Positions 1 through 12,349 are shown, counted from the first letter of the stretch. The stretch: DNA of 64,000 nt from Cucumis sativus (GCF_000004075.3 NC_026657.2:29482408-29546407), one strand, 5' to 3'. The notes: generated by a model not told the origin, from the letters alone. Program-made: numbers and translations.

Positions 1-3000
1 CCTCGATAGAAATCACTAAAATTTCCAAAATCTCTTAGATTTGATGAGTTACAATAAACACTTGGCATTAAAATTTCCTATGGTGTAGCATAGACTTCAT
101 TCTAGTTTAATTAAACTATTATATAGAGCATTGTACCTGGTAATTTAAATATTAGATTTAATTTCAAAATGAGAACAATAAACAATTAGTATTATTGTAT
201 TATTATTATTATTTAATGTGAATGATTGTGAATATTTTAGTGGGCAAACTAAGCCAAGTGAGGTGGGCAGTAGAATAAAGATAAAAAAGGGTTAGGCATA
301 AGGCAGGCAGGTAGGGTTCAATAATTAAGATTAAAAAAGATTTAACAATTTTGTTTTGATAAGTTTTGATGTTAAAGCCATGAGCTAATTACCAAACCCA
401 CTTGATGAGAACTTAGATGTTTCTTTGACAAAAAAAAAAAAAAAACTTAGTGATGTATATATATTTCTCGTTCTTTGATAATATTATTCGGTAATCAAAA
501 TGAACACACAACAAAATGATATACTTTTGTGTATGGGTATAATCTAAAGTATAGATTTAAAACGTCATGTCTAACGATGGAGATATGCTTAAACGACAGT
601 TACATTCTTTGTCACACTATATACCTATCTAGGTCGAAATGTAATATCTTTTCATGTATGATTGTGATCAAGACCACACATGTATGAAATATCATAATTG
701 ATCTAATGGTGGAGATATTCATGAATATATAAAATGTCACGTTCTTTGTCATTTGTCTCTTTACAATTATTCAAGTGATTGGAGTGATTACAAGACAAAA
801 CAATGTATCATTTAGTGTATTATATGTATGCGATCTAAACCATAAACACGAAACATCACAATCTAACAATGTAAAGATGCTCGAACAAACAAAATCACAC
901 GCAAGAAACATATACTAGACAAAAAAAAAAAGGGTTAAGATAGTTCAAATCTTCCCTAAAATGCAGTTATTTGAACTCCTAAGATAATTATATAAATCAT
1001 ATAACAATGACACATTAATCTAACACATCACATAAAACAAAGAAATAATCAACAAAATTATAAAATTAAAGGCTAATATTTTATAAAATTCGTCCTTTTT
1101 ACTTTTTATTCAACACATAAGAAAGTACTACGAAACAACAACAATTTAAAAAAGGCTAATCATCCTTTTATTAATAAAGAAAAGGACATACAATGCATTT
1201 CTTAATCCCCTTTTCAATTTATATAAACTTAACATTTTCCTTTATATTTAGTTGCCACTTTTGAATTTATAAGGGGAGGAGGGAAAGAGAAAAAAAAAAG
1301 AGTAAAATCCAACCAACCATTTGAAAGTGTTTATTACAAAGAATGCACTAATAATTTGACATAATTAAGAAAAAAGTTGGAGATGGATTAATTAAATATT
1401 TTAGCAAAATCTAAATTATGCAAAACTATATTATATAATCTCTTCACACTCAATTAATAATTTATAATTTTTTTTTACCGATATTTATTTTTATAAATGT
1501 AAACAAGAATAATTCAATTGACAGATATCTAAACAAATAATGAAAAAAAGAGTATTAAGTTTTGATTTGACAATATTGACCAAAATATTCAATTATTGTT
1601 TATGGCATTTTAAAAAAAAAATAATATTATCGTTTTTTTAAAAAATAAACAAAGAAAATTCAAAATTTAATGTGATATTCGTTTGAATTAGATGCTACAA
1701 ATAATTGTGGTAATTAAAGGCATGTTTAAATTGATGTTTAAGTATTTTATTTTATTTATTTAGAAACATTTATTTAAGCAGACGAATCAAATAAGAAAAA
1801 AGATAAGCATTTATTTTTCCTTTAATATTTAAAGAAATTTTGAATTGGGGAAAAAATTTGAATATCACGCTATCTAATTCCTTCATTGTCAATAATGTTA
1901 GCATGCTTTAAAAAAGAATAGTGTGTAGTTGCCCATTTTCTTTGTTAATAATTATAATTCGAAAAACAATTATAATAATAGATTATAAATTTATTAGTAG
2001 AGCTTTATTTTTAAAGTATTAAGGAAAAAATGGTACTTAACATCTTTCATTAATTTCAAATTTCACGCGACAAAAAATGTATTTTGGTCTAAATATTAAT
2101 TTATTATTTCTATTTTTTCAAAAATCGAACATCTTATGTTGATAATATTAATAATATATTTATTAAGATAATTAACATTAATTTTCTTTACAAAATTTGA
2201 AATATATACCATAACCAAAATGAAAAAAAAAATTTATTAGATTTGTTGTTTTTAATTAAAAATATATTTTCATTTGGAATGTTTTAAAATTTAAAAAAAT
2301 ATTAATAGAATAAAATAAATTATTGGACTTAAAATAAAAGGAAACTAAAATTACATAATTTGGACAACAAATAACAATTCACCTACAAAAAATTGTAAGA
2401 CTACTAGTGAAGGTTCATCTAAGGTAATTGTAATTTGTGAAATAAATTATTGTAAACCAATAATATAGATGGAGATTAAGCAATAATTGAAGAAGAAAAG
2501 GAGAAAGGAAATATAAGCAAAGCATTAAGTTAAGAATTAAGAACATGGTATTGCCAAAATTATCACCCACTTATCATAATGGACCACCAAATTCATCATT
2601 AAGATGTAGACTAAGTGTAATATAGTGCTCCATTATACTTTCTTTAATGAATAATTAAGCACATTTAATTAAAAACATAGGCATCATTATTTCTTTTTTA
2701 GAAAAGGAGAGGCTGTGGGACATATACGAATAACTTTTAGTCAAATCCAAAAGGAATCACATTTCAAATACCAATATTTACATAAGCAAAAATAATACAA
2801 AGTCAAGCATATATTTGATGGGTGAATTTACTTATCATATTACAAATTGTATAAATATAGTAGATATAATTAGCCATACAAAAAATAACATTAGAAAATT
2901 TGAAACATAAGTAAAAAAAAAACGTTTTCATTACTAGTTTTGAAAATTAAATCATTCCGGATTAACGTATTATTTATGAAAGATAGACCCTAACAATCCC

Positions 3001-3320
3001 ATAATATATAATAAGTCAAAGATGTAAAATGGTTTGGTGTTTGTAATTTTGGGATATATTATTGCTTTGTTTTGAGGTGGAAGAATGGGAGATATTTTAT
3101 TTCGATAGGAAACCTCAGCAACATATAATATATATTATATAATATATAATGAATAAAAATGAAATGAATATGCACCACATACAACATTATAAAAGCAAAC
3201 CATACCCTACTTTTCCAATTTCTTTTTAGGGTTTGAGATCAAATTTTCTAATTACACTTTGAGATAATTAATACAAACTTTAATATTATCTTATCATCGT
3301 CATCTTTATTTTGTTATTAG
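1..3320. other. AT-rich intergenic spacer
   Basis: No reading frame of useful length or coding character is seen on either strand. The stretch is very AT-rich, with many A and T runs (for example the A run near 430-445) and short ATT repeats near 190-212. No terminal repeats, target-site duplications or transposase-like frames were recognised. It looks like ordinary plant spacer. Confidence 0.6.
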
Positions 3321-3406
3321 GCGAAGTGTTGGTGCGGCCCTAAAGCCCTCAACATGATGCCTTTGCTTCTGCACTGCAGTTGCTCTGGCTTAGTGCCCAA
3401 CACATG
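3321..3406. ncRNA. candidate foldback RNA (microRNA-precursor-like hairpin)
   Basis: An island of roughly 85 bases is clearly more GC-rich than the AT-rich spacer on both sides and folds on itself. GTGTTGG (3326-3332) pairs with CCAACAC (3397-3403). Then GC (3334-3335) pairs with GC (3395-3396). CTAA then GCC (3340-3343, 3345-3347) pairs with GGC then TTAG (3387-3389, 3390-3393), and CAAC (3350-3353) pairs with GTTG (3379-3382). That gives about 20 paired bases with small bulges around a short loop, the size and shape of a plant microRNA precursor. I could not match either arm to a microRNA family I know, and the strand is undetermined. It could also be a decayed inverted repeat. Confidence 0.25.
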
Positions 3407-3409
3407 TTA

Positions 3410-4740
3410 AGTTTATTCTTTCTAATAACTTTCTTTTCTTCTTCTTTCTTTCTTACGTTAAAGTTTGTATAACTAAAATTACTTTAAACATATTTTAATT
3501 TAGATAACAAAATTTGAAAATAACTTAAGAAAGCCTACTGTATTTGTAATTTAGAATAGTCATGGATTATGTCCAAACATGGTTTCTTTGTTTTACTCTA
3601 TTGTTTAGATTATGATTGACGAATAGACATGTTATAATATTATTTAGTTAATTATGTCAACAATATAAAATAAGAAAAATGAATTATCGAAATTTAAACA
3701 CGTGATTTAAAAAGTGATGGATGAGGTTTGTGGGACAAGTTTTAGCTATTAGATCGAGGGGTTGAGAAACTTAGGTGAAGAAAAAACTGTGGTTTATTGG
3801 GTAGGTTTTAGAAAAAAATGAAGGCAAGTTTTGATTCCATGACCATTGTTCAATTTTGTTGCTATTTCTCTTAATTAGATTTGACTACCGCTCATTTTGA
3901 TAAATTTAAAAAATATGTTTGTTTTTAGAAAAATACAAATGAGCATTAAATTATCAAAAGACCATACTTTTAATTCAACATTTATGAAATATAGATTATA
4001 AAATGGTTAATTTGACTCAATTTCTATTTGGATATAATTTCATATAACATTTCAAATTTTAAACATTAAATTAGTGAATGAAATTCACCCCAAAAAAGAA
4101 GGTGATGGGTTATAATCTATTTATAATAGAGTTTATAAAAAAGTAATCATTGATCCAAAATCAACTTTTTTTTTTCTTTCTTTCTTTCTTCCACCTTTTT
4201 AGTGGCTAATGGGTATTATGTTTTTCTGTAACAATACTCTGCACTTTCCCCTTTCGCTTTTTTGCCTTTCTGGGTGGTGATTAGATTGCTTAATTCAAAA
4301 CTTTAGCTTTTCTTTATATGAAATCTTAATAAAATAACAAACTCCATAATACTTTATGGGAATTGGGAAGTGATGATCAACAAAAATAAATAAAAAAAAA
4401 CTTTGTTAGAAAATCAAAAGTTCCTTTAGGCATTAATAAATCCATAGTTGAGTTGAGAAGAGTTGTTTGGGTTTCTCTTGTTTGATTACAAATATTTCCT
4501 TCTGTAGTAAAAAAGTGGAAGAATAAAAAGGCAACACAGGGGAGATTTTTCAAAGTGGGATATGCTGTGGTGGTTGTTTTGACCATCCAATTTTTCTTTT
4601 TTTCTCTCTTTAAAACTAGGCTGCGGCATTTCTCTTCAAAATCCCTCGTTTCCCATTTCATCGTACTTGCCGCAGCCCTATTTGGCTCCATTTTTTTTTT
4701 CTGGGTTTTTCTTGGGGTTGGGAAGAAAGGGGGGAGGAAG
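3410..4740. other. spacer and upstream region of the HSP20-like gene
   Basis: The sequence is AT-rich with pyrimidine runs, including a CTTT repeat near 4166-4191. Short frames on both strands around 4380-4760 are low-complexity, rich in Phe, Lys and Asn, and overlap each other, so they are not taken as genes. The last few hundred bases probably hold the promoter and leader of the HSP20-like gene. The purine-rich GAAGAAGAAG stretch just before 4760 is typical of a plant 5' leader. Confidence 0.5.
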
Positions 4741-4775
4741 AAGAAGAAGATATTGAAGAACTGAGGTATTAAGGG

Positions 4776-5338
4776 ATGGTTGTTGACGATACGATGGAAA
4801 TGAACGTTGTTCTTGGTTTTGGAGGTCCTTCTACTTCTAGATTTCCCGATGCCTATCCCAAAAGGTATGTATATCTCTTTGGATTCCTTTTTCTTTTTCG
4901 ATATCTGGGTTTTCTTTAGATTTTCATGATTGTTGCTTATTTTCTGTTTGTGGGTTAATCGTAGATTTCTTTGATGGGTTTGATTTGGGGGATTTTTGGG
5001 ATCTGATATCGGTGTTTACGAGTGATTTGAGAGTGATTTGGGGACTTTTTTTAAAGTATGGGTTCGATTCGATTCAGTGTATTGGAGATTGGACGTTGAT
5101 TCTCTTTTCATTTGGGATGTTATTGCTTTGTTTATCTGTTGTGTTTGTGAGTAATTTGTGCTCTGTTTGGTTAATCTAGGGTTTTGATGGAGGGAAGATA
5201 CACTGGAGATTGACATCATCGGAGTGTTTTTCAGGGTTACTTTCTTCAGTTGGTGTTGTTTTTTCCTTTTTCTTTTTCTTTGTTTCTTTGTGTTTTCCCT
5301 TCAGCAATGGCAATATTCAACTTCTCAGAAACAATTAG
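4776..5338 (+). CDS. spliced upstream ORF (40 codons) in the HSP20-like leader
   Basis: An ATG at 4776 opens 29 codons plus two bases up to 4864, followed directly by a good donor (AAAAG/GTATGT). Joining to the acceptor ending at 5304 (TTTTCCCTTCAG) continues the frame for 11 more codons to a TAG at 5336-5338. The stop lies 23 bases before the main ATG at 5362. The predicted peptide starts MVVDDTMEMN and ends LLRNN. It does not run into the main ORF, so it is either a regulatory uORF or a sign that the true leader splices elsewhere; other AG sites lie near 5234 and 5249. The intron of about 440 bases in the leader is itself well supported. Confidence 0.4.
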
Positions 5339-5361
5339 GATTCCATAAGAGATGAGTTGAA

Positions 5362-6858
5362 ATGGGAGATTCTCTCATTACAGCCCTTTCACTGGAGAAT
5401 CATCATCCATCTACACTTTTATTCATGGATTCGAGTGCCTCATCTCACGAAGAATTGGATTTGGAAATGAATAGACAGATCGTTCTTTCCCGTCCGCCTG
5501 ATATCAATTTACCATTGTCAACTGAATGCAGCTACACTCTGCAGCCATGGAATTCTGATCACTGTAACATTTTAGATGTTGGACTTGCTTCACAAGTTTA
5601 TGAGACCGAAAGTTTTCTTACTGTTCCAAAAGTTGTAAGGAAATGCACCAAACGGGTAGACAGCATTTGGGGTGCATGGTTTTTCTTTAGTTTCTACTTC
5701 AAACCTGTGTTAAATGAGAAATCGAAGGCTAAGATTACCCGCGACAGTAAAGGTGTTTCGGGATTTGAGAAGTCAGATCTTAAGGTTGATGTTTTTATGG
5801 TCCAACATGATATGGAGAACATGTACATGTGGGCTTTCAAGGAGAGGCCAGAGAATGCATTAGGTAAAATGCAGCTTAGAAGTTACATGAACGGGCACTC
5901 TCGCCAAGGCGAGCCTTCTTTCCCATTTGGTTCTGAGAAAGGCTTTGTTCGATCACATAGAATGCAACGAAAGCATTATAGGGGTCTCTCAAATCCTCAG
6001 TGTGTACATGGGATTGAGGTTGTTGCATCTCCAAATCTAATGTCTCTCGACGAAGAACTACGAAAAAGATGGGTTGAACTAACGGGTAGAGACTTTAACT
6101 TCACTATACCACCTGAAGCAAGTGATTTTAGCTCATGGAGGAACCTTTCTAGCCCAGATTTTGAACTCGAGAGGTCAGTTCCTTCTGTCAAAAGTGCTTT
6201 AAATTCTCAACCAAAGAAATTGCTCAACGGATCTACCCTAAATTTGTCAAACCACAACAACTGTGATATGATGGATTTATCACCTGTTACCAGCAAGAAA
6301 AGGAAGAGTTCATCTCCTAATATGAATGATGATGATTGCTTATTGATGGTCAATCCCCCCGACTGGATTTCAGATATGGACAAGCACTCAAATGGTTTGC
6401 AGTGGTTGAACGACTTTAGCGGAGTTATGAAGAACAGTTACGGGCCTGTTACAGCTGCAAAGACGATATATGAAGATGGTGAAAGTTATTTAATAATCAT
6501 CAGTTTGCCCTTTGTGGATCTACAAAGGGTCAAAGTTTCCTGGAGGAATACACTCACCCATGGTATCATAAAGGTTTCTTGTGTGAGCACATCTTGCGTA
6601 CCGTTCGTCAAGAGGCATGATAGAACCTTCAAGCTTTTAGATTCATCTACTGAACATTGTCCCCCAGGTGAATTTGTGCGAGAGATTCCTCTTTTGACTC
6701 GAATTCCTGAAGATGCTAATATCGAAGCATACTACGACGGACCGGGATCTGTTCTTGAGATTATGGTCCCCAAACTCCGTGAAGGTTCAGAAGAACACGA
6801 GGTTCATGTTTGCCTTCGACCGCTCCATGGAGTCAAATCTAATGTAATGTTGAGATAG
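5362..6858 (+). CDS. HSP20-like chaperone superfamily protein (alpha-crystallin domain)
   Basis: One uninterrupted exon of 498 codons. The C-terminal part, about residues 360-470, is an alpha-crystallin/p23-type fold. It has an opening strand after GPVTAAKTIYEDGESY, a SLPFVDLQRVKVSWRN segment, the FVREIPLLTRIPEDA signature and a closing LEIMVPK strand. The long N-terminal region is basic to polar and lacks a clear signal peptide or membrane segment. A basic KKRKSSS stretch near residue 315 could serve nuclear entry. Much larger than a 15-25 kDa small heat-shock protein, it belongs to the plant group of large, mostly uncharacterised HSP20-like proteins. Any chaperone role is family inference. 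The start is the first ATG of the exon after a leader intron (4865-5304). Confidence 0.85.
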   Translation: MGDSLITALSLENHHPSTLLFMDSSASSHEELDLEMNRQIVLSRPPDINLPLSTECSYTLQPWNSDHCNILDVGLASQVYETESFLTVPKVVRKCTKRVDSIWGAWFFFSFYFKPVLNEKSKAKITRDSKGVSGFEKSDLKVDVFMVQHDMENMYMWAFKERPENALGKMQLRSYMNGHSRQGEPSFPFGSEKGFVRSHRMQRKHYRGLSNPQCVHGIEVVASPNLMSLDEELRKRWVELTGRDFNFTIPPEASDFSSWRNLSSPDFELERSVPSVKSALNSQPKKLLNGSTLNLSNHNNCDMMDLSPVTSKKRKSSSPNMNDDDCLLMVNPPDWISDMDKHSNGLQWLNDFSGVMKNSYGPVTAAKTIYEDGESYLIIISLPFVDLQRVKVSWRNTLTHGIIKVSCVSTSCVPFVKRHDRTFKLLDSSTEHCPPGEFVREIPLLTRIPEDANIEAYYDGPGSVLEIMVPKLREGSEEHEVHVCLRPLHGVKSNVMLR

Positions 6859-7640
6859 GCAGTGTTCTGAAAGGGAATTAAAGATGGTGGTTGTCTTGAT
6901 GCCATGGTTGATTATATCAATTTACTAACTTTATACCACAAGATAGAATTCTATGAACCTCAATCTGTTTTTCACATTTTTCTTTTACAATTTACGTCAT
7001 TAGTCTTATGCATCTGGTCTCGCTTTGATAGGACCTGACACTGGTTGTCAAAGTCATAATTCTTGAGAAATGGCTTATCATTTGGTTGAATATCAATACC
7101 TCAAAACTTATTTTTACATCTACTGTAGTGTTACCAGAACTTCATTCAGTTTAACTAAAGAATGCCAAAGGATACTTCTGTGGTACTTCAACCTCAGAAA
7201 CGTTAGCCTTTTATCCTACTTATCTTCTTAGAATTGTATCTATTTCCCACTTTGTCGGATCAGGAAATTAAATCTCAAGGAGGTTGAGATCCCTTTATGG
7301 AGATCTTACAAAGTTGTAAATTGTTGATGTTCTTCCCTACTCGAGTACTGTAGTTTGCACATCTTTTCCCATGATCAAAGAAAAGAATTTTAATAAAGCA
7401 AAGTAGTGAGGGAATTTATATCAAAATACATCAATACTCACTTGAACTTGGATGAAGAGTCCCACCACAAAAAATTTGGAAAAACAATCTCATTTTTTTC
7501 GAAGACTATCAGTATAACATATGGGATTACAAGGGACAAATAACAAAATGTAGCAAACATAACTTTATCACGAAGAACATACGATAAAAATTTTCATTTT
7601 GTTGGACAGTCTCCAAAATTCTGAACCAACCAAGTCGGAT
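6859..7640. other. 3' flank of the HSP20-like gene
   Basis: No convincing reading frame is seen. The first few hundred bases are probably the 3' untranslated region. Polyadenylation-like AATAAA occurs near 7391, though that far downstream it may not belong to this transcript. Nothing else was recognised. Confidence 0.5.
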
Positions 7641-8037
7641 GGATGAGTTGAATCTCCTTACAAGCATCATTTATCAGAATGGTAAGATGAATATCCTGGG
7701 GGACTTCTAGGCCTTGCATATTCTGCAAATATCATCCATCCATCAATAAACTGCACCGTACATTAAACAATTATAAAGGTTTAGATCTCTTTTTTGTCCG
7801 CGAGAAAAGAATACATTCCATAGTTTGTGGTTCAAGGCGAAGAATCGAAGAGAATAGAGAAACAATTGCCGGATACGAACAGGATCGTGGAAGGAATCAG
7901 CTGAGGTTTCCATCTCCGTATCATTATTAGAAGTATCAATGGAAGGAAAAGCACCGGCGGCCACTGCAGCTGGCGGATTGTATAGAAAAGCTTGAAATTG
8001 AAAGAATTCGTCGGAATAGTACAGCTTTCATCGCCAT
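7640..8037 (-). other. possible small gene with mitochondrial-type leader, frame broken
   Basis: On the minus strand an ATG at 8037 in good context (AAAAATGGCG) opens MAMKAVLFRRILSISSFSIQ. This Arg- and Ser-rich, acid-free segment looks like a mitochondrial presequence, but its frame stops after 33 codons (7936). A second frame overlaps it and stays open to 7743. Further on, an acceptor-like TTTGCAG ends near 7722 and is followed by a short frame ending YSSYHSDK and a stop near 7677. A splice using a weak GTGGCC donor would join leader and tail into about 42 residues. I do not recognise the product. It may be a micro-protein gene, a decayed gene or chance. Confidence 0.22.
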
Positions 8038-8039
8038 TT

Positions 8040-10417
8040 TTCTACTGAAGAATCTTCCTCCAAAGATATTTGAATTCTCTACTAATGTGTTGTTGAACTC
8101 AAAACACTTTCTTTCAAAGTACTTTGAAATAAAGCAGTGTGAATGAATAAACTATATCACTTCATTATTAATAATATACAATCTAATAATCTATAACTAT
8201 AACATATTTAAATGTGGTTGGGAGTAATTTTAGCTTCCAATTTACCTTATAACTTAGTACTTACACATCTATTTTATCTTTAAAACTCTCAGAGGACATG
8301 GTTGTCTGCACAATGCGTTAATTGAGAGAAATAATACAAATAACTTGCAATTGCATATAAATGAATGATTGAGTTGTGTTGTATTTATACTTACGCCAAT
8401 CTTCAAATTATTAAAACATGTAATCGATGTTGACGAGACATATACATGAATCACATGATCGTTCGAATCAAAATGTTCATTGAGAAATGTGGTTCATTTG
8501 TTTGCATATAAGTCTGATTGAGACTAGATGTAATCATCGTGATCTAACAGTTGAGATGTGTTTGTATGAGCACATCCCTTCACACAACCATATCCAATAG
8601 TTAATTATTTGAAAAGTTCTAATTTAACATTGTTTATATGGACTTCAAATATTTTATTATTTTTTTTCTGAGGCTGAGAAAGTGAGTATTAGGGTTTGAA
8701 AGTTCGTTTACAGAAGGTGTGAGTCTAAACAAACGAGTATATTTATACTATCGATACGAAAAGTAAAATCTAACAGCTAAGGTGTGTCCTTTTACAAAAA
8801 AAAATGGGAGTAACAACTTTCCTTTGGTAAAAAAAATGAAGAAAGCTTTCTTTGATATCTACTTTTACGTGTAAATTAATATGTTGTTTAAAATGAACGG
8901 TAGCAATAGCATATTGGTAGACAATAGTATAATGTTAACACATGTAAAAATATTCCCATCTTTATTCTTCAATATATTACAATAAAACTTGGTGGTGACA
9001 GAGGGAACAAGAAAGATCATCCCCTACCTTATCTTCTTCAGCATATGGACGACCCTATTAAATTTTTGTTTGTTTCCTGTAGTTCTGTAGAGAGCACTTT
9101 GAAAAATCACTTTTGGAAGTATTGGTAAAGGCGTAGACGTATTAGACACTTTCTTATGCTTTAACTCAGATCTCTAGATATCAAATAGAGATGGACTAAA
9201 CACATATATTAATTTATTTTTAGGCAAAATTCGTTAAGAAACTACAATTGTACGTTGGTAACAGAGATATCCTAACCAGTTATCTCATAGATTTTTACGA
9301 AGTTTTAGCGAGTGGGTATCAACTTAGATCAAGCCTCCAACTGAGAGTCTCCATTGAAAGATTGTAATTTGTAACAGAACAATCTGAATGAAATCAAAAT
9401 CAAGATTACCTAATCGTTCTACACATCTCAAAACAAAAGATTCTTCAATCAAATAACAAGAGCAGGTCCCCCTTATGAGGATGATTTCAAGTTCAATAAT
9501 GGTAAGAAATCACTCCCAAAATTTGATTGTTCAAAGACATGTTTCGTGTATAAAGATAGGCACAAACTAAGATTCCAAACTCGACAAAGAGCTACCACAA
9601 ACATTCAAGTATCCTAATGTTCTTAAACAATTGAAACGGAACAAATTCTATGAGAAATCAAATCAAATCAAATTCTTGCTCAATTGCAACCAGAAAAACA
9701 TACACGAGGAATGAATGCCATTAACTTCTATTCATTACAAAACAGGAAAAAAAAATCAACTGTGAAGTCGCAAATTATGTTCCCAACCACATAATAAACA
9801 GTGTCTATAATTCGGGTTTACCTCTATGGACGACGTTTTTTTGATGATACAGCACTTGCAAACACAACATGATCCCCCACCCCCCTCCCAAAAAAAATGA
9901 AAAAAAGAAAAAAGAAAAAGTGAAAACTGAAGATGTACTGACCTGAAACAAACATGAGTGGGATTTGATATCCACTTCCATAAGAATCTTATCAGCTCTA
10001 TTCTATATGTTCCTGTAATCATCATCTTTAGCTTTACCAATGTGTTGACCAGCCATCTGTATGAGCTACTCCAAGTAATTCAAATTTTCATCATTTGAGG
10101 AAACCAGGAACTACCTTGTGGTGTGTATTTCAGATGCTACCTAATCATACAACCATCTTTTTATTACTTGGGATAAAGATGTAAGGATAATGGATTCAGG
10201 AATACAATTGTTTCTTTCATACGTAGCCAAGTATGCAAAATAAACAAAAATTACAGGTCATGTGGCCAAAGAAGAAATGAGTTTCGACTCTAGAGGGTAT
10301 ATTTATAAGGTCTTTATGACAATAAAACCATGTAAGTATCATTACTCCCATGGAGATATGGAGAGGATCCAAGAAGATCCAGACAACCATTGAGAATTAG
10401 GTTCATTGTTACAAACC
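8040..10417. other. intergenic spacer and 3' flank of the ARF-GAP gene
   Basis: No gene is seen. Frames in this stretch are short and of low complexity. A G/C homopolymer patch (ACCCCCCTCCC, near 9888-9898) next to A-rich sequence stands out but has no coding value. The right end, roughly 10,100-10,417, is likely 3' untranslated region of the minus-strand ARF-GAP gene. Confidence 0.5.
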
Positions 10418-12349
10418 TCAGAGAAAGCCTCCCTCTGACCATGTACCACCACCTGCTTTTCCATTTTGACCAACGGTTTTCCGATCGGATGCTTGATAAT
10501 AGTGATCATATCCATCATCTTTTTGGTCATCCCAGCCAGCCCAGCCATCATTGCTATTATTATTGTTGTTGTTGTTATTGTTATTATTATGGGTTCCACT
10601 CACTTTGGTTGTTGTTTCCTCTTTCCTGTTGTCTTTGGTATCCCAATCATCCCAAGAACTTGAGTTGTAAGAATTATTGTGATGTCCACTTCCTGATGAC
10701 TGACCTGTTCCAGAAGAAGAATTCCATCCTTTGTTATCATGCTCAAATTCTTGATAATATCCATTTTTCTCATTCTCGTTCCGTTGCCATCCATCATTCT
10801 TCCAGTTCATGCCATCTTTGGCATACTCTTCAACCTTCTGTGAAGCCATTGCCATTACACCTCTCATAATTCCCCATGTCCTTTGCCCAATTTCTGTTGT
10901 TTTTGCTGTGACAACATTGACGGTTTCATTTACTTTGTAATCATAGCCACCCTCCTTCACCTGTAAAAAGAATTTACAAATGTACATTTGGGAGAATAAT
11001 AACTTCAGTACCAAACAGAACTTAGCTCCCATAGGGATCCCGTAACAAATCATTGCTGCCTATAAGATACAAGAAAAAATGTGCATACCAAACAGAAGCA
11101 AAGTACTAGTAGTCACGAAGATGTAATTGAAGGATTTTCAAGGAAAAGAAAAGGCAAACTAGGCAAATACCAAAACTAAGTCATTTTCACACATATAACA
11201 ACGGTCATCTCCATTTTTTGTAGTGTAAGATATAAACATGGATAATATCTTTTCAAAAGCAGGAGATGACATATTCAATATGAAGTACCCTACCAACGAT
11301 ACAACTCTTGTAATTTGCAATATCATCTATTTCAATGGAAGTAATCACGACATGAAAGTGCTAACACCAATCTGAAAGAAAGTACCTTGGTAGTCAGCTC
11401 TTTTGTGCCAGCTTGAACAGCATTTGCAGCCGATTGAGCAGCAGAAGCAGCAACCAGAGATAACTTACCAAACCCCTGAAATGAAACGATGCATTCATTG
11501 ATCAACCTTAAATGAAAATCCACAACATAAACACAAAACCAAGCAGAAAATATTGATCACACAACAACATAATACCTGAGAAACAACAGAGAAAACATCA
11601 TTTTGTGGATCGTTCCTTCGAGCAGGTGCAGGACTCGACCCAAATCCAACATACTTTCCACCTTGTGATGGCGGAATTCCTTCAGGCCTTGAATCATTCT
11701 CAGCAATTTTCTGGGCAAAAAAATTATCTTTATTTGCAGCAGAAGCCTCCAATTGAGACCGTGTATAAATATCCTCAGTCGATCTAGACCTAGACGGCAT
11801 CCCTCCGCCGCCCATACCTCGAACATCGCCTGTTGATTGGTTACGCCTCATATCACTAGAAGATCTAAAATTATCTTCGTTATCCCAACCTCCATTATTC
11901 ACCTTACTCCCTCCTCCACCAGCACTTTGCGCTAATGGAGGCCTGGATTTTCCTACTCCAATATTCTCCTTCACCGCAGGTGGATCCTTCCAAGATCGAC
12001 CCTCAGCAAGAGCTTGAATCCGATCCCTATAAACCCCAGCCGCACTGGTATTGTATTTGGTTACAATATCAGTCTCCTTAGGTATTCCATACTGGGAAAG
12101 GAAAGCATTAAGCTGCTCATTACCTCCAGCCTCCATCTTCTTGATCTGGATCTCAGACCAAGAATCCATAGTAACAGATCTAACAAAAGAGATATGAACA
12201 CCAAGTCCACGATGCTTCCCGGAACATTCCAAACACATGAAAACCCCATAAGAAACAGAAGCCCATTGGGGATTCTTTTGGGAACAATCAACACAGATCT
12301 TATTCCCCGGCCGTGATTGAAGGTCCCGTAGCCGCCGTGACGCCGCCAT
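10418..12349 (-). CDS. AGD7: ADP-ribosylation factor GTPase-activating protein (AGD6/AGD7 type)
   Basis: Three exons: 12349-11576, 11475-11386 and 10960-10418. They join in phase to 468 residues, close to the Arabidopsis AGD7 length as I recall it. The N-terminal ARF-GAP domain (about residues 4-120) has the CX2CX16CX2C zinc finger (C19, C22, C39, C42) with WASVSYG between, followed by HRGLG, whose Arg47 is the catalytic arginine finger. The protein should stimulate GTP hydrolysis by ARF1 on Golgi membranes in COPI traffic. The C-terminal half is Gly-, Ser- and Asn-rich, with an amphipathic [13 protein letters not shown] stretch like the lipid-packing sensors of ArfGAP1 (family inference). 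It also carries an 11-Asn run. The start is the ATG before [10 protein letters not shown]; an upstream in-frame extension lacks ATG support. AGD6 is the alternative name. Confidence 0.92.
10556..10588 (-). repeat. coding AAT/AAC microsatellite (11 Asn)
   Basis: Eleven consecutive asparagine codons (AAT and AAC mixed, 33 bases) lie in the last exon of the ARF-GAP gene, after SGTH and before SNDGW. The region is predicted to be disordered, so length changes are likely tolerated. The run is impure, which should slow slippage. Confidence 0.9.

Noticed and set aside
4377-4764. Overlapping frames on both strands before the HSP20-like gene
   Set aside because: They overlap each other in opposite directions, are dominated by Phe, Lys and Asn from homopolymers, and lie in promoter and leader sequence.
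10390-10869. A 159-codon plus-strand frame opposite the ARF-GAP last exon
   Set aside because: It is the antisense shadow of the Asn- and Gly-rich tail; its Tyr/Cys/His runs are the complement of the Asn codons.
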